This document shows, one piece after another, positions 45,821-55,058 of a stretch of 64,000 bases of DNA; the stretch's first letter is position 1; every line of letters begins with the position of its first letter. The translations under genes were made by a program, and so were the position numbers. Source of the DNA: Chryseobacterium sp. ERMR1:04 (GTDB taxonomy: Bacteria > Bacteroidota > Bacteroidia > Flavobacteriales > Weeksellaceae). The DNA lies in contig NZ_LIRF01000003.1 in the NCBI RefSeq assembly GCF_001297705.1, forward strand, positions 1,364,001 through 1,428,000, written 5' to 3'. The notes below the pieces were generated by a model, which worked only from the letters and a program-made list of their open reading frames with translations, made no database searches and was not told the DNA's origin.

Positions 45821-46252
45821 TTAGTTATTTTCAATCGTTAATCCTTCGTGCGCTAATTCCAACGTTTCAATAGCAACCTCATTACCTTCAGCTTTCAAAT
45901 CTGTTGACTGTAATTTAAGTGGGAATGCATTTTTCACTTTCCAGGTAACTGCAGGTTCTCCGTTTTCGTCCAAAAGTGAAATCGTAATTGATCTCCTTTC
46001 TACCGTATTCAATTGAATCGTCTGAAACCATGCAAAAAATTCGTTATCACTTTTGAAAGTTCCTCTCTTTAAAGTAATGTTATTAAAAACCTTCAAGCCC
46101 GGCATTTTAATTTTACTAAAGTCAGGACTTGCTCCATGTCTGTATTCAATTAAACCTGCTTCAACATTTAATCCGCTTACTTCCTGAAAACCGATTTTCT
46201 TCCCGCCCCAATCTACTTCAAAGGCAAACTTTACTAATGGATATGTACTCAT
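45821..46252 (-). CDS. Inner tube protein, copy 2 (Afp1-like)
   Basis: 143 aa of the gp19/Hcp-like fold: FAFEVDWGGKKIGFQEVSGL, TLKRGTFKSDNEFFAWF, NAFPLKLQSTDLKAEGNEVA. The protein is identical to that of 47697-48128; the DNA differs at only about five positions, all silent. Stacked hexamers form the channel that is driven into the target. Spaced 2 nt from the initiator gene downstream. Confidence 0.9.
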   Translation of the reverse strand: MSTYPLVKFAFEVDWGGKKIGFQEVSGLNVEAGLIEYRHGASPDFSKIKMPGLKVFNNITLKRGTFKSDNEFFAWFQTIQLNTVERRSITISLLDENGEPAVTWKVKNAFPLKLQSTDLKAEGNEVAIETLELAHEGLTIENN

Positions 46253-46700
46253 AATTTTATTTATATTTAATTGTTATTTAGTTTAAATTATTTACGCTTC
46301 TTGCAATTTGTGTGAAAAACGCAACACAATAAATTCAGCAGGACGCACAGCAGCCATACCAACTTCAATGACCATTCTTCCTTCCAAAATATCCTGAGCA
46401 GACATTGTTTTGTTCAAACCAACACTTACGTAATAAGCTTCTTCAGGTTTGCTTCCAGCTAATGCGCCATCTTGCCATTGTTGATTAAGGAAATTCTCAA
46501 TCATTGTTTGTACACGGATCCAAGTATTAGCAGTATTTGGTTCGAAAACGAAACGCTCTGTAGATTTTTTCACGGATTCTTCCACCATGTTGAAGAAACG
46601 ACGTACAGAAACGTATCTCCATTCGTTGCTGTTTCCGTCCAATGTTCTTGCGCCCCAAACCAATGTTCCTTTTCCTGTAAAAGTTCTGATCGCATTGATT
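45821..46700 (-). repeat. Duplicated segment (tube gene plus 3' part of sheath gene), copy 2
   Basis: Nearly identical to 47697-48580: it spans the tube gene, the short AT-rich gap and about the last 400 bp of the sheath gene (product from IRTFTGKGTLVWGARTLDG to HKLQEA). The 5' parts of the two sheath genes are much less alike, so identity was kept by recent duplication or gene conversion of this part. Confidence 0.8.
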
Positions 46701-47671
46701 GATTTTCCAGCCGTTGCATCTACGTTAAGATTTTCTTGATCTTCGTGAGAGATTTTTACTGTTGGTGCTACTACATAATTAAGTCCAACATTAGCAGGTG
46801 CTTTAAATACTCCTGAAGTACTGTCTACTTTAGCATAAACTCCGGCCATTGTTGATGATGGAGCGATTACAACTTTTTTAGCCTCAATCAATTTTTTAGT
46901 TTGATTGTATAATTCTGAGCTTTTTGATTTTAATGCTGCTAAGTTTGCAACAACAGGTGTAACAGTTACAAGAACTCCTTGATCATTTGTTACTTGGTAA
47001 CTAGTGATAACAACATCTTTATCCTCAAAATTATAGCTTAAAACCGTTTCTAATTTTGGATAATAAGCAGCTCCATATTTTAAATTTTCGCTACTGTCTA
47101 ATTTTAGTCTGAAATCACTAACTGCTGATGCTTCGTTGTTTCCAACAACATCCATGATAACAAATCTGTCTTTCATTAATCCTGCATGATCTAAAGCCAG
47201 TCCGTATAAATCATAAGCATCGTCTGAAGTTAAGGCTTCAGCATCAGGGAAAACAATAAGAGTTGGTTCGTCTTCTTTTTCCAAAGTATCAAGACCTTTT
47301 TCCAAATCAGATTTAGTTACCAGAGCTGGATAATCTGCTGCTTGCCCTGCAGAAACGATATAGCATGGTCCGCCACCGTTTGCAAAATACATTTGAAGAG
47401 CGTAGTACATTTTAAAAGTACCTAATTTAGTGTTGTCGAAAGTTGGAGTAACAACAGTATCCTTAATCGAAATTTTGATTGCTCCACCTTCATTTTTTGC
47501 TTTTCCAAAAAGCGTTTCGTATTCCAACATAGAAGAGATTCTTGTTGGTTCATTTTTTGGCCCTTTTTCAGTATATCCGATAAAAGCAGGAATAGCCGTT
47601 TCTACTTGTGCTACAGATGGTGGGAATTTTGCGATTTCCTCTACGTAGACTCCAGGTGTTTTGTAATTCAT
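46292..47671 (-). CDS. Contractile sheath protein, short form (459 aa)
   Basis: Sheath family (Afp2-4-like). N-terminus TPGVYVEEIAKFPPSVAQVETAIPAFIGYT; FANGGGPCYIVSAG; C-terminal domain NAIRTFTGKGTLVWGARTLD, WRYVSVRRFFNMVEESV, QQWQDGALAG. Compared with the other two sheaths it lacks any large insert in the middle domain, so it is probably the basic sheath subunit. Followed by its own tube gene (40-bp gap). Confidence 0.9.
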   Translation of the reverse strand: MNYKTPGVYVEEIAKFPPSVAQVETAIPAFIGYTEKGPKNEPTRISSMLEYETLFGKAKNEGGAIKISIKDTVVTPTFDNTKLGTFKMYYALQMYFANGGGPCYIVSAGQAADYPALVTKSDLEKGLDTLEKEDEPTLIVFPDAEALTSDDAYDLYGLALDHAGLMKDRFVIMDVVGNNEASAVSDFRLKLDSSENLKYGAAYYPKLETVLSYNFEDKDVVITSYQVTNDQGVLVTVTPVVANLAALKSKSSELYNQTKKLIEAKKVVIAPSSTMAGVYAKVDSTSGVFKAPANVGLNYVVAPTVKISHEDQENLNVDATAGKSINAIRTFTGKGTLVWGARTLDGNSNEWRYVSVRRFFNMVEESVKKSTERFVFEPNTANTWIRVQTMIENFLNQQWQDGALAGSKPEEAYYVSVGLNKTMSAQDILEGRMVIEVGMAAVRPAEFIVLRFSHKLQEA

Positions 47672-47696
47672 TTTTTTTAAAATTTAATGTTAATAA

Positions 47697-48128
47697 TTAG
47701 TTATTTTCAATAGTTAATCCTTCGTGCGCCAATTCCAACGTTTCAATAGCAACCTCATTACCTTCAGCTTTCAAATCTGTTGACTGTAATTTAAGTGGGA
47801 ATGCATTTTTCACTTTCCAGGTAACTGCAGGTTCTCCGTTTTCGTCCAATAGTGAAATCGTAATTGATCTCCTTTCTACTGTATTCAATTGAATCGTCTG
47901 AAACCATGCAAAAAATTCGTTATCACTTTTGAAAGTTCCTCTCTTTAAAGTAATGTTATTAAAAACCTTCAAGCCCGGCATTTTAATTTTACTAAAGTCA
48001 GGACTTGCGCCATGTCTGTATTCAATTAAACCTGCTTCAACATTTAATCCGCTTACTTCCTGAAAACCGATTTTCTTCCCGCCCCAATCTACTTCAAAGG
48101 CAAACTTTACTAATGGATATGTACTCAT
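47697..48128 (-). CDS. Inner tube protein, copy 1 (Afp1-like)
   Basis: Encodes the same 143-aa protein as 45821-46252. Each tube gene follows a sheath gene, so the operon holds two sheath-tube pairs in tandem. Two copies may raise tube supply; the identical product speaks against a special role for either. Confidence 0.9.
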   Translation of the reverse strand: MSTYPLVKFAFEVDWGGKKIGFQEVSGLNVEAGLIEYRHGASPDFSKIKMPGLKVFNNITLKRGTFKSDNEFFAWFQTIQLNTVERRSITISLLDENGEPAVTWKVKNAFPLKLQSTDLKAEGNEVAIETLELAHEGLTIENN

Positions 48129-48580
48129 AATTTTATTTATATTTAATTGTTATTTAGTTTAATTATTTTATGCTTCCTGTAATTTGTGTGAAAAACGCAA
48201 TACAATAAATTCAGCAGGACGTACAGCAGCCATACCAATTTCGATGACCATTCTTCCTTCTAAAATATCCTGAGCAGACATTGTTTTGTTCAAACCAACA
48301 CTTACGTAATAAGCTTCTTCAGGTTTGCTTCCAGCCAATGCACCGTCTTGCCATTGTTGATTAAGAAAATTCTCGATCATTGTTTGTACACGGATCCAAG
48401 TATTAGCAGTATTCGGTTCGAAAACGAAACGCTCTGTAGATTTTTTCACGGATTCTTCCACCATGTTGAAGAAACGACGTACAGAAACGTATCTCCATTC
48501 GTTGCTGTTTCCGTCCAATGTTCTTGCGCCCCAAACCAATGTTCCTTTTCCTGTAAAAGTTCTGATCGCATTGATTGATT
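47697..48580 (-). repeat. Duplicated segment (tube gene plus 3' part of sheath gene), copy 1
   Basis: Partner of the segment at 45821-46700, offset by 1876 bp at the tube gene. Confidence 0.8.
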
Positions 48581-49889
48581 TTCCAGATGTAGGATCTACA
48601 TTAAGCTCATCCTGCTGTCTATCAGAGATTTTTTCTGTTGGTGCTATAACATAATTAAGTCCTAAGTTAGCTGGCGATTTCCATACACCTGAATTACTGT
48701 CTACTTTAGCATACACTCCGGCCATTGCAGATGATGGAGCTAATACTACTGATTTAGCCTCAATTGCTCTTTTAGCCTGATTATAGAAATCTGAGTTCTT
48801 TAATTTTAATTCTGCTAAATTTGTGATACCAGATGCACCAGTAACTAAAACATCAGCTTCGTCAAAATCATAACTCAACACTGTTTTTAATTTTGGATGG
48901 TAAGCAGCTCCGTATTCTAAACCTGTAGCCGTTACTTCTTTTCTAAAAATAACATCATTTCCAAGAACATCCATAATAACAAATCTGTCTTTCATCAATT
49001 CTGCCTGCTTCAAAGCGCTATTATACAAAGAGTAAACATCAGTAATAGCACCAGCCACGTTAGCATCAGAAGTCTTATTAGCATTTTGAGAAGCAAGATT
49101 AGCAATAGCTGTAGCAGTGGTAAGATCTTCTTTATAAACAGTAGCAATAACTTTAGCAGCGGCCTTAACAGTAATAATAGTAGCATTCGTAACAGCAGCA
49201 GCTACTTTAGCAGCAGCAACAACAGCTTGAGCAGCCTGAGCAGCAGCTACTTTGGCAAGATCGCTTGGATTAGTAACAGTGTAGCCATTAGCCACAGCAA
49301 CTGCAGCAGCGACAGCAATCTTTACATCAGCGCCTTCAACAGCGTTTGAAACAGCTTTAGCAGCAGCTTCAGCCTCAATAGCCACATTTTCATGATCTTC
49401 TGCAACCTGAGAAGCAGCACTTGCAGCAGCAACATCAGCAGCAGAGGCTACTAAACTTTGAAGATCCGGGAAAACGATAAGTGTAGGTTCATCTTCTTTT
49501 TTCAACAATTCAAGACCTTTTAATAAAGTTTTATTTGATGTCGTAGATTCTACAAGTACAGGATCTGTGTAATTTCCTACTGATACAATATAGCAAGGAC
49601 CACCACCATTAGCAAAATACATTTGCATAGCATAATGCATTTTGAAATCGCTTATTTTAGGTTGTGTTGCTGTTGCCACACCATCTTTGAAATCTACAGC
49701 AAAAGTTTCCGGGTTTGCTTTTCCAAAAAGAGATTCGTACTCCAACATTGAAGAGATTCTTGTTGGTTTGTTTTGCTGTCCTTGTGCTGTATATCCAATA
49801 AAAGCAGGAATAGCCGTTTCAACTTGCGCTACGGAAGGTGGAAATTTCTCCAATTCCTCCACATAGACTCCAGGGGTTTTGTAATTCAT
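48168..49889 (-). CDS. Contractile sheath protein with Ala-rich insert (573 aa)
   Basis: N-terminal (1-145) and C-terminal (~400-573) parts follow the 459-aa sheath; the last ~130 residues are almost identical to it. Between LIVFPDLQSL and LYNSALKQAELMKDRFVIMD (about residues 147-283) lies an insert made mostly of Ala, Val, Lys and Thr (KVAAAQAAQAVVAAAKVAAA), probably a helical bundle or coil on the outer sheath surface. Such an insert is not part of the usual sheath fold. Confidence 0.85.
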   Translation of the reverse strand: MNYKTPGVYVEELEKFPPSVAQVETAIPAFIGYTAQGQQNKPTRISSMLEYESLFGKANPETFAVDFKDGVATATQPKISDFKMHYAMQMYFANGGGPCYIVSVGNYTDPVLVESTTSNKTLLKGLELLKKEDEPTLIVFPDLQSLVASAADVAAASAASQVAEDHENVAIEAEAAAKAVSNAVEGADVKIAVAAAVAVANGYTVTNPSDLAKVAAAQAAQAVVAAAKVAAAVTNATIITVKAAAKVIATVYKEDLTTATAIANLASQNANKTSDANVAGAITDVYSLYNSALKQAELMKDRFVIMDVLGNDVIFRKEVTATGLEYGAAYHPKLKTVLSYDFDEADVLVTGASGITNLAELKLKNSDFYNQAKRAIEAKSVVLAPSSAMAGVYAKVDSNSGVWKSPANLGLNYVIAPTEKISDRQQDELNVDPTSGKSINAIRTFTGKGTLVWGARTLDGNSNEWRYVSVRRFFNMVEESVKKSTERFVFEPNTANTWIRVQTMIENFLNQQWQDGALAGSKPEEAYYVSVGLNKTMSAQDILEGRMVIEIGMAAVRPAEFIVLRFSHKLQEA

Positions 49890-49964
49890 TTGTTAAAAAA
49901 TTTTAAATTAATATTAATTATATCTCGAAATAAAAATTCGAATGTTTATTCGTGATTGATTTTT

Positions 49965-51713
49965 TTATGATTGTTGTAATTTGTGCGAAAACTTCAATAC
50001 AATAAATTCTGCAGGACGCACTAGTGCTATTTCAACAGTTGCATTCAAAATATTATTATTAGTATTTGCATCTTTGGTTCCTTCAACTTTTACACTGTAA
50101 GCTTCTTTCGGAGTGCTTCCAGCCAATGCCCCATCTATCCATTGTTGGTTAAGAAAATTTTCCAACATTGTTTTTGCTCGTAAATAGGTGGAGGGAATAG
50201 TGGGTTCACCAATAAATGTTTTGAGCGCTACGTTTATTGATTGTTCCATCATATCACAATAGCGACGTACATGCACATACTTCCATTCATTATCTTTATT
50301 CCCTTTTTTATCTTTGCCATCGAGGGTTCTTGCCCCCCAAACTAATGTGCCTTTTCCTGTAAAAGTTCTAATAGCATTGATTGATTTTCCGGTATCATCT
50401 ATGTTTAGATCTGATTGTTCCTGTTCGGAAACTTTTTCTGTTGGCGCAATTACATAATTAAGACTTACATTTGCCGGTGCTTTCCAAACACCTCTTGTAC
50501 TATCTACTCTACCGTATAGTCCTGCCATTGCTGATGATGGTGGTAGGATAACTTTTAAGGATGTAATCTCTTTTTTTATCTGATTGTATAATGCTGAATT
50601 CGATGATTCTAAATCTTTAAGTTTTTTACCATCTGCATCTCCTTTTTCATCTTTTACCGCGAGAATTGCATTTATTAAGTCATCAAATTCTCCCTTAAAA
50701 ATAGAAGCATTTTCATCTAAATCCTCAGGCTTCTCAAAATTGTCTATTGTTCCGTCATGTATAGCATCTAAGACAAATTTTGCTTCATTAATTGCGTCGA
50801 TTAAAGTTGCTTTTGCATCAATTGTTTGACCTGTTGTATTATCGGCTGCTTCATTGACTTCTTTAGCAATCGCAATCGCCTGACCTAGTAAATCGGCAAG
50901 TACAAAAGCTTTTGCAGATCCACTTGAGATTTCGTCACTTGCTAAATTTTTCAACTCATCTAAAGCAGCAATTTCACCTGCATAAAAAGTGGCATTACTT
51001 TCTCCTGCTTGTTGTAAACCGGTATGTACAATAGCTGTTTCCGTTTCATCAAAAGAATAATTCAAAATAGTTTTTAAGTGAGGAAAATATGCTGCAGCAT
51101 GGCTGGTTGGATTTATAACTTGAGTTCTAAAATGATCTATTGTATCAAGATTATCCCCTTCATATGTATCTAAAATGGCAAATCTATTTTTACCTTCTAA
51201 TCCTAATTTTTCATTTATTGTATAATTGTAAAGATCATAAAAATCGGTTTCGTCTAATGAAACAGCGTCAGGGAAAACAATAAGAATGGGTTCTTCAATA
51301 GCTTTTAGGATTTCGATCTTATTCAGTCCGTTTTTCAGAGAAGATAGCTCCACTCCTGTCGAAGCGTAAGTTCCTACAGACGTAATGTAGCATGGCCCGC
51401 CGCCATTGGCAAAATACACTTGAAGCGAATAATACATTAAAAATTGTACTTCTGGTGTTACAAGGGTTACTCCTTTATCTTTGGTATTCTTCAGTTGGAT
51501 ACTTTCCTTTTTTGCTTTTCCAAACTTAGCTTCAAACTCCAAAAGAGAGCTGATTTTAAGCTTTTCATTTTTACTATTATTAATATCATAACCTTCGGGT
51601 ATTAGCTCAGTGTACCCGATGAATACAGGCATAGCTGTATCTATTAATGCAACAGAATTTGGAAGTTTAGTAATTTCTTCAACTGAAACGCCTGGCGTTG
51701 TTGGATTTGGCAT
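49965..51713 (-). CDS. Contractile sheath protein, third paralogue (582 aa)
   Basis: Most diverged of the three sheaths but clearly the same family: TTPGVSVEEITKLPNSVALI, FANGGGPCYITSVG, NAIRTFTGKGTLVWGARTLD, AEFIVLKFSHKL. It has its own insert at about 232-365 (ALDELKNLASDEISSGSAKA, AIAKEVNEAADNTTGQ), acidic and helical, at a different place from the Ala-rich insert of its neighbour. As first sheath gene after the DUF4255 gene it may form the terminal or baseplate-proximal ring, as Afp2/Afp4 do. Confidence 0.85.
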   Translation of the reverse strand: MPNPTTPGVSVEEITKLPNSVALIDTAMPVFIGYTELIPEGYDINNSKNEKLKISSLLEFEAKFGKAKKESIQLKNTKDKGVTLVTPEVQFLMYYSLQVYFANGGGPCYITSVGTYASTGVELSSLKNGLNKIEILKAIEEPILIVFPDAVSLDETDFYDLYNYTINEKLGLEGKNRFAILDTYEGDNLDTIDHFRTQVINPTSHAAAYFPHLKTILNYSFDETETAIVHTGLQQAGESNATFYAGEIAALDELKNLASDEISSGSAKAFVLADLLGQAIAIAKEVNEAADNTTGQTIDAKATLIDAINEAKFVLDAIHDGTIDNFEKPEDLDENASIFKGEFDDLINAILAVKDEKGDADGKKLKDLESSNSALYNQIKKEITSLKVILPPSSAMAGLYGRVDSTRGVWKAPANVSLNYVIAPTEKVSEQEQSDLNIDDTGKSINAIRTFTGKGTLVWGARTLDGKDKKGNKDNEWKYVHVRRYCDMMEQSINVALKTFIGEPTIPSTYLRAKTMLENFLNQQWIDGALAGSTPKEAYSVKVEGTKDANTNNNILNATVEIALVRPAEFIVLKFSHKLQQS

Positions 51714-51765
51714 GTTTTAAAAATTTAAGTTAAAGGTTATTAGTTTTTATTTTTGTTTTTTATGA

Positions 51766-52323
51766 TTAATCGACTTTAATACTTTTTACATTAACTTCAT
51801 TAATTAATTCAATTTTGATCGGATCTGCAGTAGCCGCAATCTTTATTACACTAATTTTATATAATACGGAAGGCATTACCTTTCCGCCTAATAATCCCCA
51901 AATGTAACTTAGCTGCTCAAAAGGAATAGAGTGTAATTCAATTCTGAACTTGAAACTTTTTTCTGGTTCAGAATCATTATATGTCAACACATTATTTGTC
52001 TGAAGTATTTCAATAACTTTCGAAATATTTATTAAAGCATTACGATAACTATTTCTATTGGCAGCAATCATTACATACAAATTCAAATAAGCAGGAGCAG
52101 TTTCTAAGTCATAGCGAACTGGTGTGTTACCCACTTTTACCTGATTATATCTTGAGGCATTTTTCATGGTAGATTCTTCCTCAACACTTAGCAAAGTAAT
52201 GACAACCTTATCAAGACCTGAGGTATCATCATCGTGTTTTGCAATGTTATCAACAATAACAATATCACGTAAATTTCCAATATTCAGTTGATCTTTTAAA
52301 ACTGTTAGTACATTATCAATCAT
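51766..52323 (-). CDS. DUF4255 tail-terminator/cap protein (Afp16-like)
   Basis: 185 aa; MIDNVLTVLKDQLN start, VVITLLSVEEESTMKN and PVRYDLETAPAYLNLYVMIAAN, then GLLGGKVMPSVLYKISVI: the Pvc16/DUF4255 pattern. The cap ends tube and sheath growth. First gene of the 24-kb structural operon, with a Bacteroidota-type promoter 27 nt upstream. Confidence 0.85.
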   Translation of the reverse strand: MIDNVLTVLKDQLNIGNLRDIVIVDNIAKHDDDTSGLDKVVITLLSVEEESTMKNASRYNQVKVGNTPVRYDLETAPAYLNLYVMIAANRNSYRNALINISKVIEILQTNNVLTYNDSEPEKSFKFRIELHSIPFEQLSYIWGLLGGKVMPSVLYKISVIKIAATADPIKIELINEVNVKSIKVD

Positions 52324-52349
52324 AATTTCTGTTCTTTATTAGTATGGTG

Positions 52350-52382
52350 CAAACATACAATCACAACTTGTCAAAAGACAAA
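52350..52382 (-). promoter_or_regulatory. Promoter of the structural operon
   Basis: On the minus strand TTTG (52382-52379), 21 bp, then TATGTTTG (52357-52350), close to the Bacteroidota TTTG-N19-21-TAnnTTTG consensus. The start of transcription would be about 20 nt before the DUF4255 ATG. Confidence 0.6.
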
Positions 52383-53018
52383 TATTTTGAGGCTCCAAAC
52401 CTGTCTTTGCAGTAAATAGAATTTTTAAATTTATAAAAAAAGTTAAAAAAAAATAACGATAACAAATTAACAACCAAATGATTAAATAATTAAAATTTAA
52501 TTCTAAAAAATACTTAATCAAACTGTCGTGATATTTACCACTGCAGATAAAGCCAGATTCTAATGGTGAAAAACATTTCACTTCAACATGAAATTCATGA
52601 TTAATTATATTGTTTTTGGTGATTTTGAATTGATTTTTGAAATCAGTAAGTATTGAAGTTGTTTAAACTTTCGTTTTAGTGGTTGAATTTTTTTCTTCTT
52701 AACCTATTTCCATAAAATTTCTCAGTCCGATAGAAATCTAAACATAGTATTAGAAAGTTGTATGGAAATATTCATGCCTACATCATTGTAGGATGACAAA
52801 CTTGATAGATATTTTTCAATCGGGATAAAGCTCCAAAAAAACGAAAAATTTTCAATTCTTTCTTCACTTTTTGGAGCTAAACTTTTTTTAAATCACGAAC
52901 GTATATCACTAAAAAGTGATTTTATATTTTACTGCAAAGACTGAATAGACCTGTCTTATAATTCGTAAAACGACTTTTCTTCTTCTAATTTTGACCCAAT
53001 AATTTTAAAACTTATCAC
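52383..53018. other. Divergent intergenic region between the two eCIS operons
   Basis: About 640 bp without a convincing gene. It contains an 11-bp inverted repeat AGCTCCAAAAA (52829-52839) / TTTTTGGAGCT (52868-52878) followed by ACTTTTTTT, which looks like a hairpin or terminator on the plus strand, and a short palindrome ATCACT-AAAA-AGTGAT (52905-52920). The plus-strand promoter should be here, but I see no clear TAnnTTTG. No repressor palindrome like those at 27.5 kb was found. Confidence 0.5.
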
Positions 53019-53334
53019 ATGAATATTAAAAAAATTTGTTGGCAAGCGCAATGAAATCATTGGCGGTCATTTTAATGAATTACGCTCAAAAATAGGTATG
53101 GCTAATCAGGATGAAGAAGTAATTTTTTCTTTAAGAGAACAAATTTGTAATGCATGTCCTTTAAAAAATGGCAACAATTGTAACGCTATGAAATGGCTAA
53201 ATCCGGAGACATTAGAAGTTATAGATTCTCCCAAAGAGGGATTTATCAGAGGCTGTGGATGCAGACTAAGCGCAAAACAAAGATCAAAATTAAGTCTTTG
53301 TCCCGCAGGTTTTTGGGGAGGAGAATTCAAATAA
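53019..53334 (+). CDS. Small Cys-rich phage-type protein, probably frameshifted at its start
   Basis: The intact frame from ATG 53098 gives 78 aa with Cys at ICNACPLKNGNNC, GCGCRLSAKQRSK and LCPAGFW, a zinc-ribbon-like pattern common in small Bacteroidota phage proteins. The frame is open upstream without a start and encodes a sensible N-terminus (KFVGKRNEIIGGHFNELR). An ATG at 53019 (MNIKK) would join it if the run of seven A at 53028-53034 had six. So the true product is probably 104 aa. First gene of the plus-strand operon; role unknown. Confidence 0.55.
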
Positions 53335-53381
53335 AAATAAAACAATCTGACAACTATCAATATAATTAAAATCTATTTAAG

Positions 53382-54860
53382 GTGAAGCAAGATCATATCA
53401 TTCAGAAAGTTTTTGTTGAAATTACAGTCAACAACAAAGTAAAAGCATTGAGTATAAAAGACGATATTAATAACTTCTTATCTCTTGATGTTTTTCCGGA
53501 AATAGAAAAGCAAATCAATGCTTTAGAGCATATGTTAGCTGGCCACACCTTACAAATTCCCAAACTAGAATTGAATCTGGATGTAAAAAATAGCTCATTA
53601 AATACTGAATTAAAAAATAAAATTGCTGAACTTTTTAAAGAAGAGCTGTCAGAAATTAGTAAACCAATCGAAATTTCAAATCAAAAAACAGAAAGCGACC
53701 CTAAAGCATATCTAATTGACAGTCAGGAAAAAGCTCTTCAATCTTTTATCTATTTCTTAGAAAACGGGTATATGCCATGGTGGAATCTGGAAAGAAAGGG
53801 AATTGCTTTATTAGAACCAAAGGTATTTGATACTTTGATTTTGGCTAACAACTTCAAAAAAAGTATTATTTCTATTTTATCAAAAACCAATGTTCAGAAT
53901 CGAATTATCAATCAACTTTCAAATGAGCAGATTGCACAATTATGTGTAACCATTTTAAAAAATAGGGACTTAAAAATCAATTTAAATGTTGATATAATAC
54001 AATATATCTCAAAACTGAATCAAGCGGAAAGACAAATCGTTTGGGGGTTGGTTTTGAATGTATTATCGCAGCATTTAAGTTCACCAAATGTTAATCTTCG
54101 AGAATATTTTCTACAACAAATAGTAAAAATAGAATCAGCTTCAACCATTTTTTCAAAGGCAAAAAACAAGCATCAGAATCTGAAAAAAGTAGTTAAGATA
54201 TTTCCTTTTATTACAAAAGATGAAATTTTTGAAAGTATAGAAAGCATCAAAAATAATTCAGAAAACAAGTCTGAAAATTCAAAAACTTCAATGGAAACAA
54301 TTCATCAAAAGAATGAAATATTCCATGAAAATTTAAGCCAGGACGACAATGATTTAAGCCAAGATAATGGCCAATATATTCAAAATGCAGGGCTTATCTT
54401 GATACATCCGTTCATCAAAACATTTTTTGAGCACTGTGATCTTCTGGATCCAAAAAACCAGCAACTCCTTAATCCTGAATTGTGCGCACACTTATTACAT
54501 TATATCGCTACCGGAAAAACAAATGCTCCCGAATACGATATGGTTTTTGAAAAATTCTTATGTAATATTCCGATGAACCAAACTATTAATAAGCATATTA
54601 AACTTTCGCGCAAGCACAAAACACAAGCTAAAAATGTAATAGAAAGTGTTCAGCATAATTGGAACCCAATGAAAACATCATCTTCAGCATTATTACGAAA
54701 TGAGTTTTTCCAACGGTCTGGTAAATTAGTTGTCACCGACCACGATTATACCCTTACCGTAGAGCGAAAAGCGCAAGATATTTTACTTGATAAGCTTGGT
54801 TGGGGGCTTGGTCTTGTTAAACTACCATGGAAGGAAAAATTCATATTCGTGAACTGGTAA
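53382..54860 (+). CDS. Contractile injection system tape measure protein (CIS_TMP, Afp14-like)
   Basis: 492 aa from a GTG start (53382). N-terminus HIIQKVFVEITVNN and C-terminus fit the CIS_TMP family: NAGLILIHPFIKTFFEHCDL, ELCAHLLHYIATG, YDMVFEKFLCNIPMNQTI, LRNEFFQRSGKLVV and KLPWKEKFIFVNW. The middle is helical, with a Lys/Asn/Glu-rich low-complexity stretch. It sets particle length and fills the tube lumen during assembly. Followed by 198 bp without a clear gene, then the AAA+ gene. Confidence 0.8.
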   Translation: MKQDHIIQKVFVEITVNNKVKALSIKDDINNFLSLDVFPEIEKQINALEHMLAGHTLQIPKLELNLDVKNSSLNTELKNKIAELFKEELSEISKPIEISNQKTESDPKAYLIDSQEKALQSFIYFLENGYMPWWNLERKGIALLEPKVFDTLILANNFKKSIISILSKTNVQNRIINQLSNEQIAQLCVTILKNRDLKINLNVDIIQYISKLNQAERQIVWGLVLNVLSQHLSSPNVNLREYFLQQIVKIESASTIFSKAKNKHQNLKKVVKIFPFITKDEIFESIESIKNNSENKSENSKTSMETIHQKNEIFHENLSQDDNDLSQDNGQYIQNAGLILIHPFIKTFFEHCDLLDPKNQQLLNPELCAHLLHYIATGKTNAPEYDMVFEKFLCNIPMNQTINKHIKLSRKHKTQAKNVIESVQHNWNPMKTSSSALLRNEFFQRSGKLVVTDHDYTLTVERKAQDILLDKLGWGLGLVKLPWKEKFIFVNW

Positions 54861-55058
54861 TACCATTTGTATGATGGGTTTATGCAATACAGAATCTTTT
54901 GTATGAACCGATTTTCTATTAAAAAACAACATTTCCTTCGCAGTCCTCCCGCATTACAATCTTATTTCCACACTGTCAACTCAAAATAAAATTATGAAAT
55001 CTCCTATTAACCATGAAAAATCATTAATAAAACAAAAGTTAATGAAAAAACCGAAGAA

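Noticed and set aside
49086..49349. Ser/Asn-rich plus-strand frame
   Set aside because: Mirror of the Ala-rich insert of the sheath gene on the other strand, caused by its repetitive codons.
52339..52581. 80-codon minus-strand frame upstream of the DUF4255 gene
   Set aside because: It covers the structural operon promoter and has a random-looking Phe/Ile/Leu-rich composition; not treated as a gene.
54903..54989. 28-codon frame between tape measure and ATPase genes (also a 22-codon frame overlapping the ATPase start)
   Set aside because: Too short and featureless to support as genes, though the gap is larger than its neighbours.
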